64,000 nt of DNA, from contig JADKDJ010000004.1 in the NCBI GenBank assembly GCA_016718405.1, positions 62,001 through 126,000 of the forward strand, written 5' to 3'. Positions 27,818-36,874 of this stretch are shown here, piece by piece. Below the pieces are notes generated by a model. It saw nothing but the letters and a program-made list of their open reading frames with translations. It made no database searches and was not told the DNA's origin. The DNA is from Candidatus Rhodoferax odensensis (GTDB taxonomy: Bacteria; Pseudomonadota; Gammaproteobacteria; Burkholderiales; Burkholderiaceae_C). The position numbers and the translations under genes are program-made. Within the stretch, counting starts at the first letter, position 1; every line of letters begins with the position of its first letter.

Positions 27818-28375
27818 GTGCTAGAGATCATCATCCAGGGCCGTGGTGGCCAGGGTGCGCAGACTGCCGGCAACCTGCTGGCTGGCGCTTTTCATGCCCA
27901 GGGGCTTCATGTTCAGTGCTTTGCCAGCTATGGTGGCGCGCGTCGTGGCACTCCAGTCAATTCCTATATTCGCGCCGATCAACGGCCGGTGCGCGTGCGC
28001 TGCGATATCGAACGCGCCGATGCCATTCTGTGCTTCGACGCCAGCCTGCTCGAAGGTCGCCTGCTCGCCGCCGCCGACGCCAACACCCTGATTGTCGTCA
28101 ACTCGGCACGCAGCGCGGCGGAATTTGCGCAGGCCCTGCCGGGACGGCGCGTGATACCGATTGACGCGTTGAGCATCTCGCGCCAACAAGGCCTGGGCCG
28201 CATCGTCAATTCGGCCCTGCTGGGTGCGCTGGCGCGGGTGATCCAGGCGCCCACGCTGGAAGTACTGTCGCAGGCCCTGGTGGACAACGCGCCCAAGCAA
28301 CACGACGAGAACGTCGCAGCCTGTGTTGAAGGCTACCACTGCGCCGAACGTCAACTTATGGGGAGCGCGGCATGA
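27818..28375 (+). CDS. padE: Phenylglyoxylate dehydrogenase gamma subunit (PadE-like)
   Basis: Gamma subunit of a 2-oxoacid:acceptor oxidoreductase. 185 residues from a GTG with a clear AAAGGAG site ten bases upstream. The family pattern is visible: IIIQGRGGQGAQTAGNLLA, then FASYGGARRGTPVNSYIRAD and residues around CFDASLLEG. It opens a tightly coupled operon with a fused FAD/ferredoxin subunit, alpha and beta subunits (overlaps of four bases). Assignment to phenylglyoxylate rather than another oxoacid rests on the island context (padBCD, padJ, benzoate-CoA ligase) and on the known gene order in Aromatoleum/Azoarcus. Confidence 0.8.
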   Translation: MLEIIIQGRGGQGAQTAGNLLAGAFHAQGLHVQCFASYGGARRGTPVNSYIRADQRPVRVRCDIERADAILCFDASLLEGRLLAAADANTLIVVNSARSAAEFAQALPGRRVIPIDALSISRQQGLGRIVNSALLGALARVIQAPTLEVLSQALVDNAPKQHDENVAACVEGYHCAERQLMGSAA

Positions 28376-30075
28376 GCGTTACGACTCCGTCGCCGTCCGC
28401 CAGTGCGTCTGCCGCGCTGGTGCCGACCACCTGGACCACGGGCAGCACCGACGCCATCAAGACCGGTACCTGGCGTGCCTCGCTGGCCAAGCACATCAAG
28501 GCGCCTGCCCCGTGTCACGGAGCGTGTCCGGTCAACGGCGACATCGCCGAGTGGATCGGTCTGGCTCGCGCACGCGACTTCCAGGGCTCCTGGCAGGTGC
28601 TGGCCCGCCACAACCCCTTCCCCTCGATCGCAGGGCGCATCTGCCACCATCCTTGCGAGACCGCCTGCAACCGCGCCGGCTACGACGAGGCCCTGTCGAT
28701 CTGCAAACTCGAGCGTTTTGTGGGCGACCAGGCGCTGGCGCATCAGTGGGCGTTCGCGCCGGCCGCCGCGCCGCGCACGGGTCATGTGGCTATTGTCGGC
28801 GGCGGGCCCTCAGGCTTGTCCGCCGCCTACCAACTGCGCCGCATGGGCTATGCCGTCACGCTGTATGAGGCGCATGCCGAACTGGGTGGCCTGATGCGCT
28901 ACGGCATACCGGCCTACCGCCTGTCGCGCGATGTGCTTGACGGTGAGATCGCCCGCATCGTCGCCATGGGTGTCACGGTGCACTGCAACCATCGCATCGA
29001 CGGCGCCGAGGGTTTCAGGCGCTTGCGCGAGCAGCACGACGCACTCTACGTGGCACTCGGCGCGGCGCGCAACAAGCGCCTGCCGACGCTGGACTACAGC
29101 CAGCCCTGGGTCTGTGATGGGGCGACCTTTCTGGCCAGTGCCAATGCCGGCCAGCCGGTGGCGCTGGGCAAGCGGCTGGTGGTGATTGGCGGCGGCAGCG
29201 CCGCGCTGGACGCGGCGCGCAGCGCACGCCGCCTCGGGCACGAGGTGACGCTGCTGGCGCTGGAGCAGCGCGCCCAGATGCCGGCGCAGGCCGAAGAAGT
29301 GGTCGAGGCGCTGGAAGAAGGCATCACGCTGGTCGATGGTGCGCGCCTGGATGGCGTCACCGAGCAGGGCGCCGCGGGCCTGAGCCTGGCGTGCAGCCGT
29401 GTCGCCTTTGTGCCGGGGGCGCAGCGTGGCCAGTTCACGCTCACCCCGATCGATGGCAGCGGCTTTGCCCTGGCGGCCGACGCCATCGTCACCTCCATCG
29501 GCCAGGACCCCGAGCTCGCGGTGCTTGGGGAGGGGTTCGCCGCGGCGGGTGGCCTGCTCAAGACCGACGCCCAGCTCGCCACCAGCGCCGACGGTGTCTA
29601 CGCCGGGGGTGACCTGACCAGCATGGCGCGCTTCGTCACCGAAGCCATCGGCATGGGCAAGCGTGCCGCGCAAGCCATTGCGCGTGCCTTGCAGCAACGC
29701 GCGGCCGAGGCCGGCACGCCGAGCGCCGCGCACTACGGCGACGAGTCGCTGGTGCCGCTGGCAGCCATCAGCACCTTCTATCACCCCAAGCGCGAGCGCG
29801 CGCCGGCGCAGCTGCTCGACGTCACGCAGCGCCTGCAGCGTGACGCGGAAGTGCAGCTGGGACTGGAGATCGAGCAGGCGTTGGCGGAGACCGAACGCTG
29901 CTTCTCCTGCGGCACCTGCATCAACTGCGACAACTGCGTGGTGTATTGCCCGGACATGGCGGTCAAACGGGTGGGCGACGGCTACATCGTGCTGACCGAC
30001 TATTGCAAGGGGTGCGGCGTGTGCGTGAAGGAATGCCCGACGGGCTCCATGACGATGCAGGAGGAGCGGCGATGA
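28372..30075 (+). CDS. Phenylglyoxylate dehydrogenase NAD(P)H-binding subunit fused to ferredoxin (PadH-PadF-like)
   Basis: A 567-residue electron-transfer subunit. The N-terminal part (about 40-110) is a GltD-like Fe-S domain with APCHGACPVNGDI, GRICHHPCETACNRAG. The middle is a two-dinucleotide-binding reductase: FAD site VAIVGGGPSGLSAAYQL (about 139) and NAD(P) site VVIGGGSAALDAARSARR (about 263), then GVYAGGDLTSM. The last 60 residues are a two-cluster ferredoxin: CFSCGTCINCDNCVVYCP and YCKGCGVCVKECPTG. In Azoarcus evansii the NADH-binding epsilon (PadH) and ferredoxin delta (PadF) are separate chains; here both roles seem joined. It probably passes electrons from the TPP core to NAD(P)+. 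Confidence 0.8.
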   Translation: MSVTTPSPSASASAALVPTTWTTGSTDAIKTGTWRASLAKHIKAPAPCHGACPVNGDIAEWIGLARARDFQGSWQVLARHNPFPSIAGRICHHPCETACNRAGYDEALSICKLERFVGDQALAHQWAFAPAAAPRTGHVAIVGGGPSGLSAAYQLRRMGYAVTLYEAHAELGGLMRYGIPAYRLSRDVLDGEIARIVAMGVTVHCNHRIDGAEGFRRLREQHDALYVALGAARNKRLPTLDYSQPWVCDGATFLASANAGQPVALGKRLVVIGGGSAALDAARSARRLGHEVTLLALEQRAQMPAQAEEVVEALEEGITLVDGARLDGVTEQGAAGLSLACSRVAFVPGAQRGQFTLTPIDGSGFALAADAIVTSIGQDPELAVLGEGFAAAGGLLKTDAQLATSADGVYAGGDLTSMARFVTEAIGMGKRAAQAIARALQQRAAEAGTPSAAHYGDESLVPLAAISTFYHPKRERAPAQLLDVTQRLQRDAEVQLGLEIEQALAETERCFSCGTCINCDNCVVYCPDMAVKRVGDGYIVLTDYCKGCGVCVKECPTGSMTMQEERR

Positions 30076-31229
30076 GTGCTGACAACAAGGCCGTGCTGTT
30101 GACCGGCAATCAGGCGGTGGCCTGGGGTGCCCGCCTGGCGCGGCCCAAGGTATGCCCGGTGTATCCGATCACACCGCAAACGCCGGTGCTGGAGCAGCTC
30201 ACCGAATTTCAGGCCGAAGGCGACTTCGACGCCGAGATCATCACGCCGGAGTCCGAGCACTCGGTGATGTCGGCCTGCATCCCGGCGTCGCTGGTGGGCA
30301 TGCGCGTGTTCACCGCCACCGCTTCGCAGGGCATGCTGCTGATGCATGAGCTGCTGCACTACGCCAGCGGCGCGCGCGCGCCGATCGTGATGGCCAACGT
30401 AAACCGAACAGTGGCCTCGCCCTGGGCGTTCTGGCCGGATCAGACCGACAGTCTGTCGCAGCGCGACACCGGCTGGATCCAGTACTACGTGGAAAGCGCA
30501 CAGGAGGCGCTCGACACCGTGATCCAGGCCTACCGTGTGGCGGAGCAGGTGCTGGTGCCTGCCATGGTCAACCTCGACGCGTTCTACGTCTCCCACGCCA
30601 TGGAGCCGGTGCTGATTCCGGCGCAGGAGCTGGTGGATGGCTACCTGCCCGCGTTTGATCCGCCCCACAAGCTCGATACCGCCAAGGTCGAGTCCTGGGG
30701 CAACGTGGTGTCGCAGGAGATGTTCTTTCGCCATCGGCAGGACCTGGGTGAGGCCATGGCCCGCGTGCCAAGCCTGGCCGCGCAGGCCGACCACGAGTGG
30801 GCGCAACGTACCGGCCGCAGTCACGGCGTGATCGAGCGCTACCGCTGCGACGGCGCACGCACCGTGATCGTCACCATGGGCAGCATGTGCGGCACCGCGC
30901 GCGACGCGGTGGATGCCATGCGCGAGGCCGGACAGGCCGTCGGCCTGGTCAAGGTGCGGCTGTTTCGGCCCTTGCCGATACGCGGTCTGATCGAGGCGCT
31001 GACCGGCATCGAAGAAGTGATCGTGCTCGATCGCAACTATTCGCCAGGCCATGGCGGCGTGCTGCATCAGGAACTGCGCGCCGCGCTGTACGGCAGTGGC
31101 GTGGCACCGCGCATCCACGGGCTGCTGGCCGGCGTGGGCGGCGTCAACGTCTCGCCCGATAAGATTGCACAGTTTGTCAAACAGGTCAGCCAGGCGCCGG
31201 CGCTTGGCGAGTCACAGTGGGTGAGGTGA
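30072..31229 (+). CDS. padG: Phenylglyoxylate dehydrogenase alpha subunit (PadG-like)
   Basis: Alpha subunit of a 2-oxoacid oxidoreductase (pyrimidine-binding and CoA-related domains), 385 residues. Visible: LTGNQAVAWGARLARPKVCPVYPITPQTPVLEQL, TPESEHSVMSACIPASLVG, FTATASQGMLLMHELLHYAS and later VVTMGSMCGTARDAVDAMR with VKVRLFRPLPI. The ATG overlaps the upstream stop by four bases. Together with PadI it forms the TPP core that decarboxylates arylglyoxylate to aroyl-CoA. Confidence 0.84.
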   Translation: MSADNKAVLLTGNQAVAWGARLARPKVCPVYPITPQTPVLEQLTEFQAEGDFDAEIITPESEHSVMSACIPASLVGMRVFTATASQGMLLMHELLHYASGARAPIVMANVNRTVASPWAFWPDQTDSLSQRDTGWIQYYVESAQEALDTVIQAYRVAEQVLVPAMVNLDAFYVSHAMEPVLIPAQELVDGYLPAFDPPHKLDTAKVESWGNVVSQEMFFRHRQDLGEAMARVPSLAAQADHEWAQRTGRSHGVIERYRCDGARTVIVTMGSMCGTARDAVDAMREAGQAVGLVKVRLFRPLPIRGLIEALTGIEEVIVLDRNYSPGHGGVLHQELRAALYGSGVAPRIHGLLAGVGGVNVSPDKIAQFVKQVSQAPALGESQWVR

Positions 31230-31234
31230 ATACC

Positions 31235-32143
31235 ATGATCCGAATCGAATCCGCCAACCAGGACCCGATGCTGTGTTCCGGGCACGCCGCCTGTCCGGGT
31301 TGCATCGACGCGTTGTCGGTGCGCCACGTGCTCACGGTCATGGGCCCCAACACCATGGCGGTGATTCCGCCCTCGTGCATGGCCATCATTGCCGGCCCGC
31401 AACCCTACAGTTCGCTGCGCATTCCGGTCTACCAGCCCACGCTCGAATCCAGCGCCGCGGCGGCCACCGGCCTGCGCCGCGCGCTCGATGCGCAAGGCAA
31501 GCGCGACACGCAGGTCATCGTGCTGGCCGGCGACGGTGGCACCTACGACATCGGCTTTCAATGCCTGTCGTCGGCCGCCGAGCGCAACGAGGACTTTCTC
31601 TACATCTGCCTCGACAACGAGGGCTACATGAACACCGGGGCGCAGAAGTCGTCGTCCACCCCGCACTTCGCCAAGACCGGCTCGACGCCGGCCGGCAAGA
31701 CCTCGCGCAAGAAGAACCTGACCGAGATCATGGCGGCGCACCGCGTACCCTATGTCGCCACCGCCAGCGCCGGGCATCTGCCCGATTTGCTGCGCAAGGT
31801 CGAGAAGGCCAAAGCCATGCAGGGCACGCGCATCATCACGCTGCTGATCCCCTGCATGGATGGCTGGGGCCTTCCAGATGACGCCGGGCTGCAGACCGCA
31901 CGCTACGCGGTCGAGTGCGGTGCCTTCCCGCTCTACGAGGTCGAGGACGGCCACCACTACACGCTCAACCACACCAGCAAGACGCGACCGGTGTCGGACT
32001 ACCTGGCGCTGCAACGCCGCTACCGGCACATGAAGTGCGCCGACATCGACACGCTACAAGCCGAGATCGATGATGGCTGGGCCACGCTGCAGCAACGCGC
32101 CGCAGCCAGCCAGGCCAGAGCCAGCGAGGCCGTCGCAGGCTGA
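31235..32143 (+). CDS. padI: Phenylglyoxylate dehydrogenase beta subunit (PadI-like)
   Basis: TPP-binding beta subunit, 302 residues from ATG (a GTG six codons upstream is possible but overlaps padG). Visible: LCSGHAACPGCIDALSVRHVL with Cys residues for a [4Fe-4S] cluster, the TPP motif AGDGGTYDIGFQCLSSAAER ending with NEGYMNTGAQKSS, and SKTRPVSDYLALQRRY near the C-terminus. It completes the four-gene padE/HF/G/I unit. An ABC transporter operon starts 98 bases downstream. Confidence 0.84.
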   Translation: MIRIESANQDPMLCSGHAACPGCIDALSVRHVLTVMGPNTMAVIPPSCMAIIAGPQPYSSLRIPVYQPTLESSAAAATGLRRALDAQGKRDTQVIVLAGDGGTYDIGFQCLSSAAERNEDFLYICLDNEGYMNTGAQKSSSTPHFAKTGSTPAGKTSRKKNLTEIMAAHRVPYVATASAGHLPDLLRKVEKAKAMQGTRIITLLIPCMDGWGLPDDAGLQTARYAVECGAFPLYEVEDGHHYTLNHTSKTRPVSDYLALQRRYRHMKCADIDTLQAEIDDGWATLQQRAAASQARASEAVAG

Positions 32144-32241
32144 GCGCATCATGTGGTTCCCCTACAAGAACCTGCCCAAGCAGGTCAATCCAAAGCGCCC
32201 TTGACGGGCAAACGACCCTACCACCGACAGGAGACAAGACC

Positions 32242-33405
32242 ATGACAAGCAATACAGTACCCACCCGGTTTCCGAAACTGCTGGCGATCTCGGCCATGCT
32301 GGCCGCCTTCGCCGCGCCCACTCTGGCGCAGGAGGCCATCAGGATCGGCGCATTTCTGTCGGTGACAGGACCGGCGGCCTTCCTGGGTGACCCCGAGCAG
32401 AAGACGCTGGAGACCTACATCGAGAAGATCAACGCCAGCGGTGGCGTGCTCGGCCGCAAGCTGCAGCTGGTCTCGTATGACGACGCCGGCGATGCCGAGA
32501 AGGCGCGCACCTTCGCCAAGCGCCTGATTGAACAGGACAAGGTGGACGTCATCGTCGGCGGCTCCACCACCGGTTCGACCATGGCCGCCGTGCCGCTGGT
32601 CGAGGCCGCGCAAATGCCCTTCATTTCGCTGGCCGGGGCGGTGGTGATCATCGAGCCGGTCAAGAAGTGGGTCTTCAAGACCCCGCACACCGACCGCATG
32701 GCCTGCGAGAAGGTCTTCGTTGACATGAATGAGCGCAAGCTCAGCCGCGTCGCGCTGATCTCGGGTACCGGCGGCTTCGACAAGTCCATGCGTGCCGAGT
32801 GTCTCAAGGTGGCGCCGAACTACAAGATCCAGGTGGTGGCCGACGAAACCTACGGCGCGGGCGACACCGACATGACGGTCCAGCTCACCAAGATCAAAAA
32901 CACGGCGGGCGTGCAGGCGGTGCTCAATCCCGGCTTTGGCCAGGGGCCCACCATCGTCACCAAGAACTACAAACAGCTGGCGGTCAATCTGCCGCTGTAC
33001 CAGTCGCACGGCGTGGCGTCCAAGGAATTCATCAAGCTCTCCGGTGACGCCTCCGAGGGCGTGCGCCTGCCCGCTGCGGCACTGTTGATCGCGGAACAAC
33101 TGCCCGACAGCGACCCGCAGAAGAAGGTGGTGGTCAGCTACAAGCAGACCTATGAGGGCAAGTACAAGCAGGACGTGTCGACCTTCGGTGGCCACGCCTA
33201 CGACGGGCTGATGCTGGCGGTGGAAGCCATGCGCCGCGCCGGCTCCACCGACAAGGCCAAGGTGCGCGACGCGATCGAGGCCACCAAGGGTTACATCGGC
33301 ACCGGCGGCGTGGTCAACATGTCGCCCACCGACCACATGGGCCTGGACCTCAGCGCGTTTCGCACGCTGGAGGTCAAGGGCGGCGTGTGGACCCTGGTCA
33401 AGTGA
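32242..33405 (+). CDS. Branched-chain-type ABC transporter substrate-binding protein
   Basis: Periplasmic binding protein of the LivK/HAAT type, 387 residues. Signal peptide LLAISAMLAAFAAPTLAQ with cleavage before EAIRIGAFL. The fold signatures are IRIGAFLSVTGPAAFLGDPE, GGVLGRKLQLVSYDDAGD and VDVIVGGSTTGSTMAAVPL. Followed by two permeases and two ATPases in one operon. Relatives in aromatic clusters bind benzoate, phenylacetate or hydroxybenzoates, so an aromatic acid is more likely than an amino acid here; that is inference. A GACAGGAGACAAG ribosome site precedes the ATG. Confidence 0.9.
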   Translation: MTSNTVPTRFPKLLAISAMLAAFAAPTLAQEAIRIGAFLSVTGPAAFLGDPEQKTLETYIEKINASGGVLGRKLQLVSYDDAGDAEKARTFAKRLIEQDKVDVIVGGSTTGSTMAAVPLVEAAQMPFISLAGAVVIIEPVKKWVFKTPHTDRMACEKVFVDMNERKLSRVALISGTGGFDKSMRAECLKVAPNYKIQVVADETYGAGDTDMTVQLTKIKNTAGVQAVLNPGFGQGPTIVTKNYKQLAVNLPLYQSHGVASKEFIKLSGDASEGVRLPAAALLIAEQLPDSDPQKKVVVSYKQTYEGKYKQDVSTFGGHAYDGLMLAVEAMRRAGSTDKAKVRDAIEATKGYIGTGGVVNMSPTDHMGLDLSAFRTLEVKGGVWTLVK

Positions 33406-33430
33406 CGGCTAACGCAACGAGACGCCTGCC

Positions 33431-34306
33431 ATGAGTGCCCAGCTGACCCAGTTCCTGCTCACCGGACTGACGATCGGCGCGATCTACGCGCTGGTCGCGC
33501 TGGGCTTTGCCATCATCTACAACGCCAGCCACGTCATCAACTTCGCGCAGGGCGAGTTCGTCATGATCGGCGGCATGGCCACGGTGTCGCTGATCCAGCT
33601 GGGCCTGCCCCTGCTGCCGGCGATCGCGCTGGCGGTGGCGGCCTCGGTGCTGGTGGGCATGGCGCTGGAGCGCTTTGCCATTGAGCCGGCACGCGGCGCC
33701 TCGGCCACCACGCTGATCATCATCACCATTGGCGCCTCGATCCTGCTGCGCGGCCTGGCCATCCTGGTGTGGGACAAGAAGCTGCACACGGTGCCCTCGT
33801 TTTCGGGCGACACGCCGATCCAGATCGGCCAGGCGACCCTGTTGCCGCAAAGCCTGTGGGTGATGGGCATCACGCTGGTGATCGTGCTGTTGCTGGGCTG
33901 GTTCTTCGGCCGCACCCTGATCGGCAAGGCCGTGCTGGCCACCTCGCACAATCCGGTGGCGGCGCAGCTGTGCGGCATCAACGTGCGCTTCGTGCTGTTC
34001 CTGTCCTTCGGGCTGTCCGCGGGCCTGGGGGCGGTGGCGGGTATTCTGATTGCGCCCATCACGCTCACCTCCTGGGACGTCGGCGTGATGCTGGGACTCA
34101 AGGGCTTTGCCGCCGCCATACTGGGCGGCCTGGGCAGCGGCGTGGGGGCAGTGGTCGGCGGACTGGTGTTGGGCATTGCCGAGAGCCTGGGCGCGGGCTA
34201 TGTGAGCTCGGCCTACAAGGACGCGATTGCCTTCATCATCATTTTGGCGGTGCTCTTCTTCATGCCAAGCGGTCTGTTTGGCAAGAAGAGCCCGGACCGG
34301 GTTTGA
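33431..34306 (+). CDS. Branched-chain-type ABC transporter permease (LivH family)
   Basis: Inner-membrane permease of 291 residues with eight or so hydrophobic segments. LivH signatures are visible: FLLTGLTIGAIYALVALGFA, INFAQGEFVMIGGM and GLKGFAAAILGGLGSGVGAV (EAA-like loop). It pairs with the LivM-type permease nine bases downstream to form the channel for the binding protein above. Confidence 0.93.
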   Translation: MSAQLTQFLLTGLTIGAIYALVALGFAIIYNASHVINFAQGEFVMIGGMATVSLIQLGLPLLPAIALAVAASVLVGMALERFAIEPARGASATTLIIITIGASILLRGLAILVWDKKLHTVPSFSGDTPIQIGQATLLPQSLWVMGITLVIVLLLGWFFGRTLIGKAVLATSHNPVAAQLCGINVRFVLFLSFGLSAGLGAVAGILIAPITLTSWDVGVMLGLKGFAAAILGGLGSGVGAVVGGLVLGIAESLGAGYVSSAYKDAIAFIIILAVLFFMPSGLFGKKSPDRV

Positions 34307-34314
34307 GAACAAGC

Positions 34315-35252
34315 ATGAAGTGGATGTCACCACGTACCGGCGGGCTGGCCGCCCTGGCTGCCCTGGTCCTGCTGTTGCCGCTGGCGATGGCCAACAACTA
34401 CTGGTACGAGGTGGCGATCCAGGTCGGCCTCAACGCCATGGTGTGCGTGGGCCTGAACCTGCTGATCGGTTATGCCGGGCAGATCAGCCTGGGCCATGCC
34501 GGCTTTTTCGGCCTGGGCGCCTACGGCACCGCGATCCTCGCCACCCGCTACGGCTTGCCACCGGCGCTGGCGCTGGTGGTCACCAACGCCGCCGTGGCCC
34601 TGCTGGCTTTGCTGGTGGGGCGGCCGATTCTGCGTCTCAAGGGCCACTACCTGGCCATGGCAACCTTGGGCATGGGCATCATCATCTCGATCATCGTGGT
34701 GACCGAGGACCGCTTTACGGGTGGGCCGGATGGCATGAGCGTGCCGGCCCTGTCCCTGTTCGGCCAGGAGATCAGCGGCGAGCGCATGTGGTACTGGTTG
34801 ATCGGCGGCGCACTGGTGGCCACCGTGGCGCTGGCGCTGAACCTGATCGAGTCGCCCATGGGCCGCGCCCTGCGCGCGCTCAACGGTTCGGAGGTTGGCG
34901 CGCGCGTCTCCGGCATCGATGCGACGCGGGCCAAGGTGGGCGTGTTCGTCCTGTCAGCGGTGCTGGCGTCGGTCGCGGGTGGTCTGATGGCCCACTACTC
35001 GGGCTTCATCACGCCCGGCAAGGCCAGCTTCTTTCATTCCATAGAGCTGGTGGCGATGGTGGTGTTTGGGGGCATGTCGTCGACCTTCGGTGCCGTCATC
35101 GGCGCCACCGCGCTGACGCTGCTGCCGCAACTGCTGACGGTTCTCAAGGACTACGAGATGGTGGTGTTCGGTGGTGTCATGGTGGTCACCATGATCTTCT
35201 TTCCGCGTGGCTTTCTGCCCAGTCTGATGCTGCTGATCGCCAGGAAGCGCAA

Positions 35253-35256
<4 letters not shown>
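34315..35256 (+). CDS. Branched-chain-type ABC transporter permease (LivM family)
   Basis: Second permease, 313 residues from ATG. Visible: GLNLLIGYAGQISLGHAGFF, a LivM hallmark, LKGHYLAMATLGMGIIISII, and VFGGMSSTFGAVIGATAL in the C-terminal part. The last residues (LLIARKRK) are basic and cytoplasmic. Overlaps the ATPase gene by four bases. Confidence 0.93.
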
Positions 35257-36025
<769 letters not shown>

Positions 36026-36032
<7 letters not shown>

Positions 36033-36726
36033 AGGTCAAGGAACTGACCAGTCACTATGGCCGCATCCAGGCGCTCAGGGGCTGGACTTCTCCGGTTCGC
36101 CGGGGCAGTTGGTGGCGCTGGTGGGCGCCAACGGGGCCGGCAAGACCACCTTGCTGCGTGTCATCTCCGGCGTGCAGCCGGCTTCCGGCGGGCGTGTGCT
36201 GTTCGAGGGCGAGGACGTCACGCAACTGCGGGCCGACCTGCGCGTCAGGCGCGGCATCGTGCAAGTGCCCGAGGGGCGCCAGGTGTTCGCGCCGCTGTCG
36301 ATCGAGGACAACCTGCGCCTGGGCGCCTACACCCGCAGCCGCGCCGAGAGCGACGAGGAACTCGAGCGCGTCTATGCCATGTTCGACATCCTCAAGCAAA
36401 AGCGCAAGCAGCCCGCCGGCATGCTGTCGGGTGGCCAGCAGCAGATGCTGGCCATGGGTCGCGCGCTGATGGCCAGGCCGCGGCTGTTGTTGCTCGACGA
36501 GCCCTCCATGGGCCTGGCGCCGCGCCTGGTGTCGGAGATCTTTGCCGCGGTGCGCGCCTTGAAGCACGCCCACACGACGATTTGCCTGGTCGACCAGAAT
36601 GCGCGCGCCGCGCTGTCGATCGCCGACCGCGGCTACGTGCTGGAGACCGGGCGCATCGTGCTGGAGGGGGCGGGCCCCGAGCTGCTGAAAAATGAGCAGG
36701 TCAAGGAGGCCTACCTTGGACTATAA
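36026..36726 (+). pseudogene. Branched-chain-type ABC transporter ATP-binding protein (LivF family), frameshifted
   Basis: The start at 36026 reads MLEVKELTSHYGRIQALRG and then leaves frame at the run of four G (36078-36081). One extra G there restores LDFSGSPGQLVALVGANGAGKTT and an intact ATPase of 233 residues, the normal LivF size. Walker A GANGAGKTTLL, signature MLSGGQQQMLAMGRALM, Walker B LLLLDEPSMGLAP and the end VKEAYLGL are all intact in the second frame. The lesion is therefore one missing base, either a true frameshift or an assembly error in a homopolymer. Confidence 0.85.
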
Positions 36727-36775
36727 ATACGGGTCGTGGGCAGCATCCGAATTGCCGGCTTGCCGCCGTCACGCC

Positions 36776-36874
36776 GGAGGAACTACTATGAACCCCCACG
36801 CTCACATTTATTCGCTTCCCCCCAAGGGGGCGTTGCCTCCTTTGAGGCAGCTCGGCAGGAGTCATCATGCCTGA
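36776..36874 (+). repeat. Dispersed repeat R1 with 28-codon leader ORF before benzoate-CoA ligase
   Basis: GC-rich element nearly matching a second copy at 44379-44474. It begins with a GGAGG ribosome site, then an ATG (36788) opening MNPHAHIYSLPPKGALPP... of 28 residues, whose TGA (36872-36874) overlaps the ligase start at 36867. Inside is a CCCCC-CAA-GGGGG hairpin and an AGGC...GCTCGGCAGGAG end that supplies the ligase ribosome site. Both copies precede an acyl-CoA ligase gene. A leader-peptide role is only possible; a mobile repeat is equally likely. Confidence 0.7.

Noticed and set aside
32151..32204. 17-codon ORF (MWFPYKNLPKQ...) between padI and the transporter binding protein
   Set aside because: No ribosome site, no recognised similarity and very short; most likely chance.
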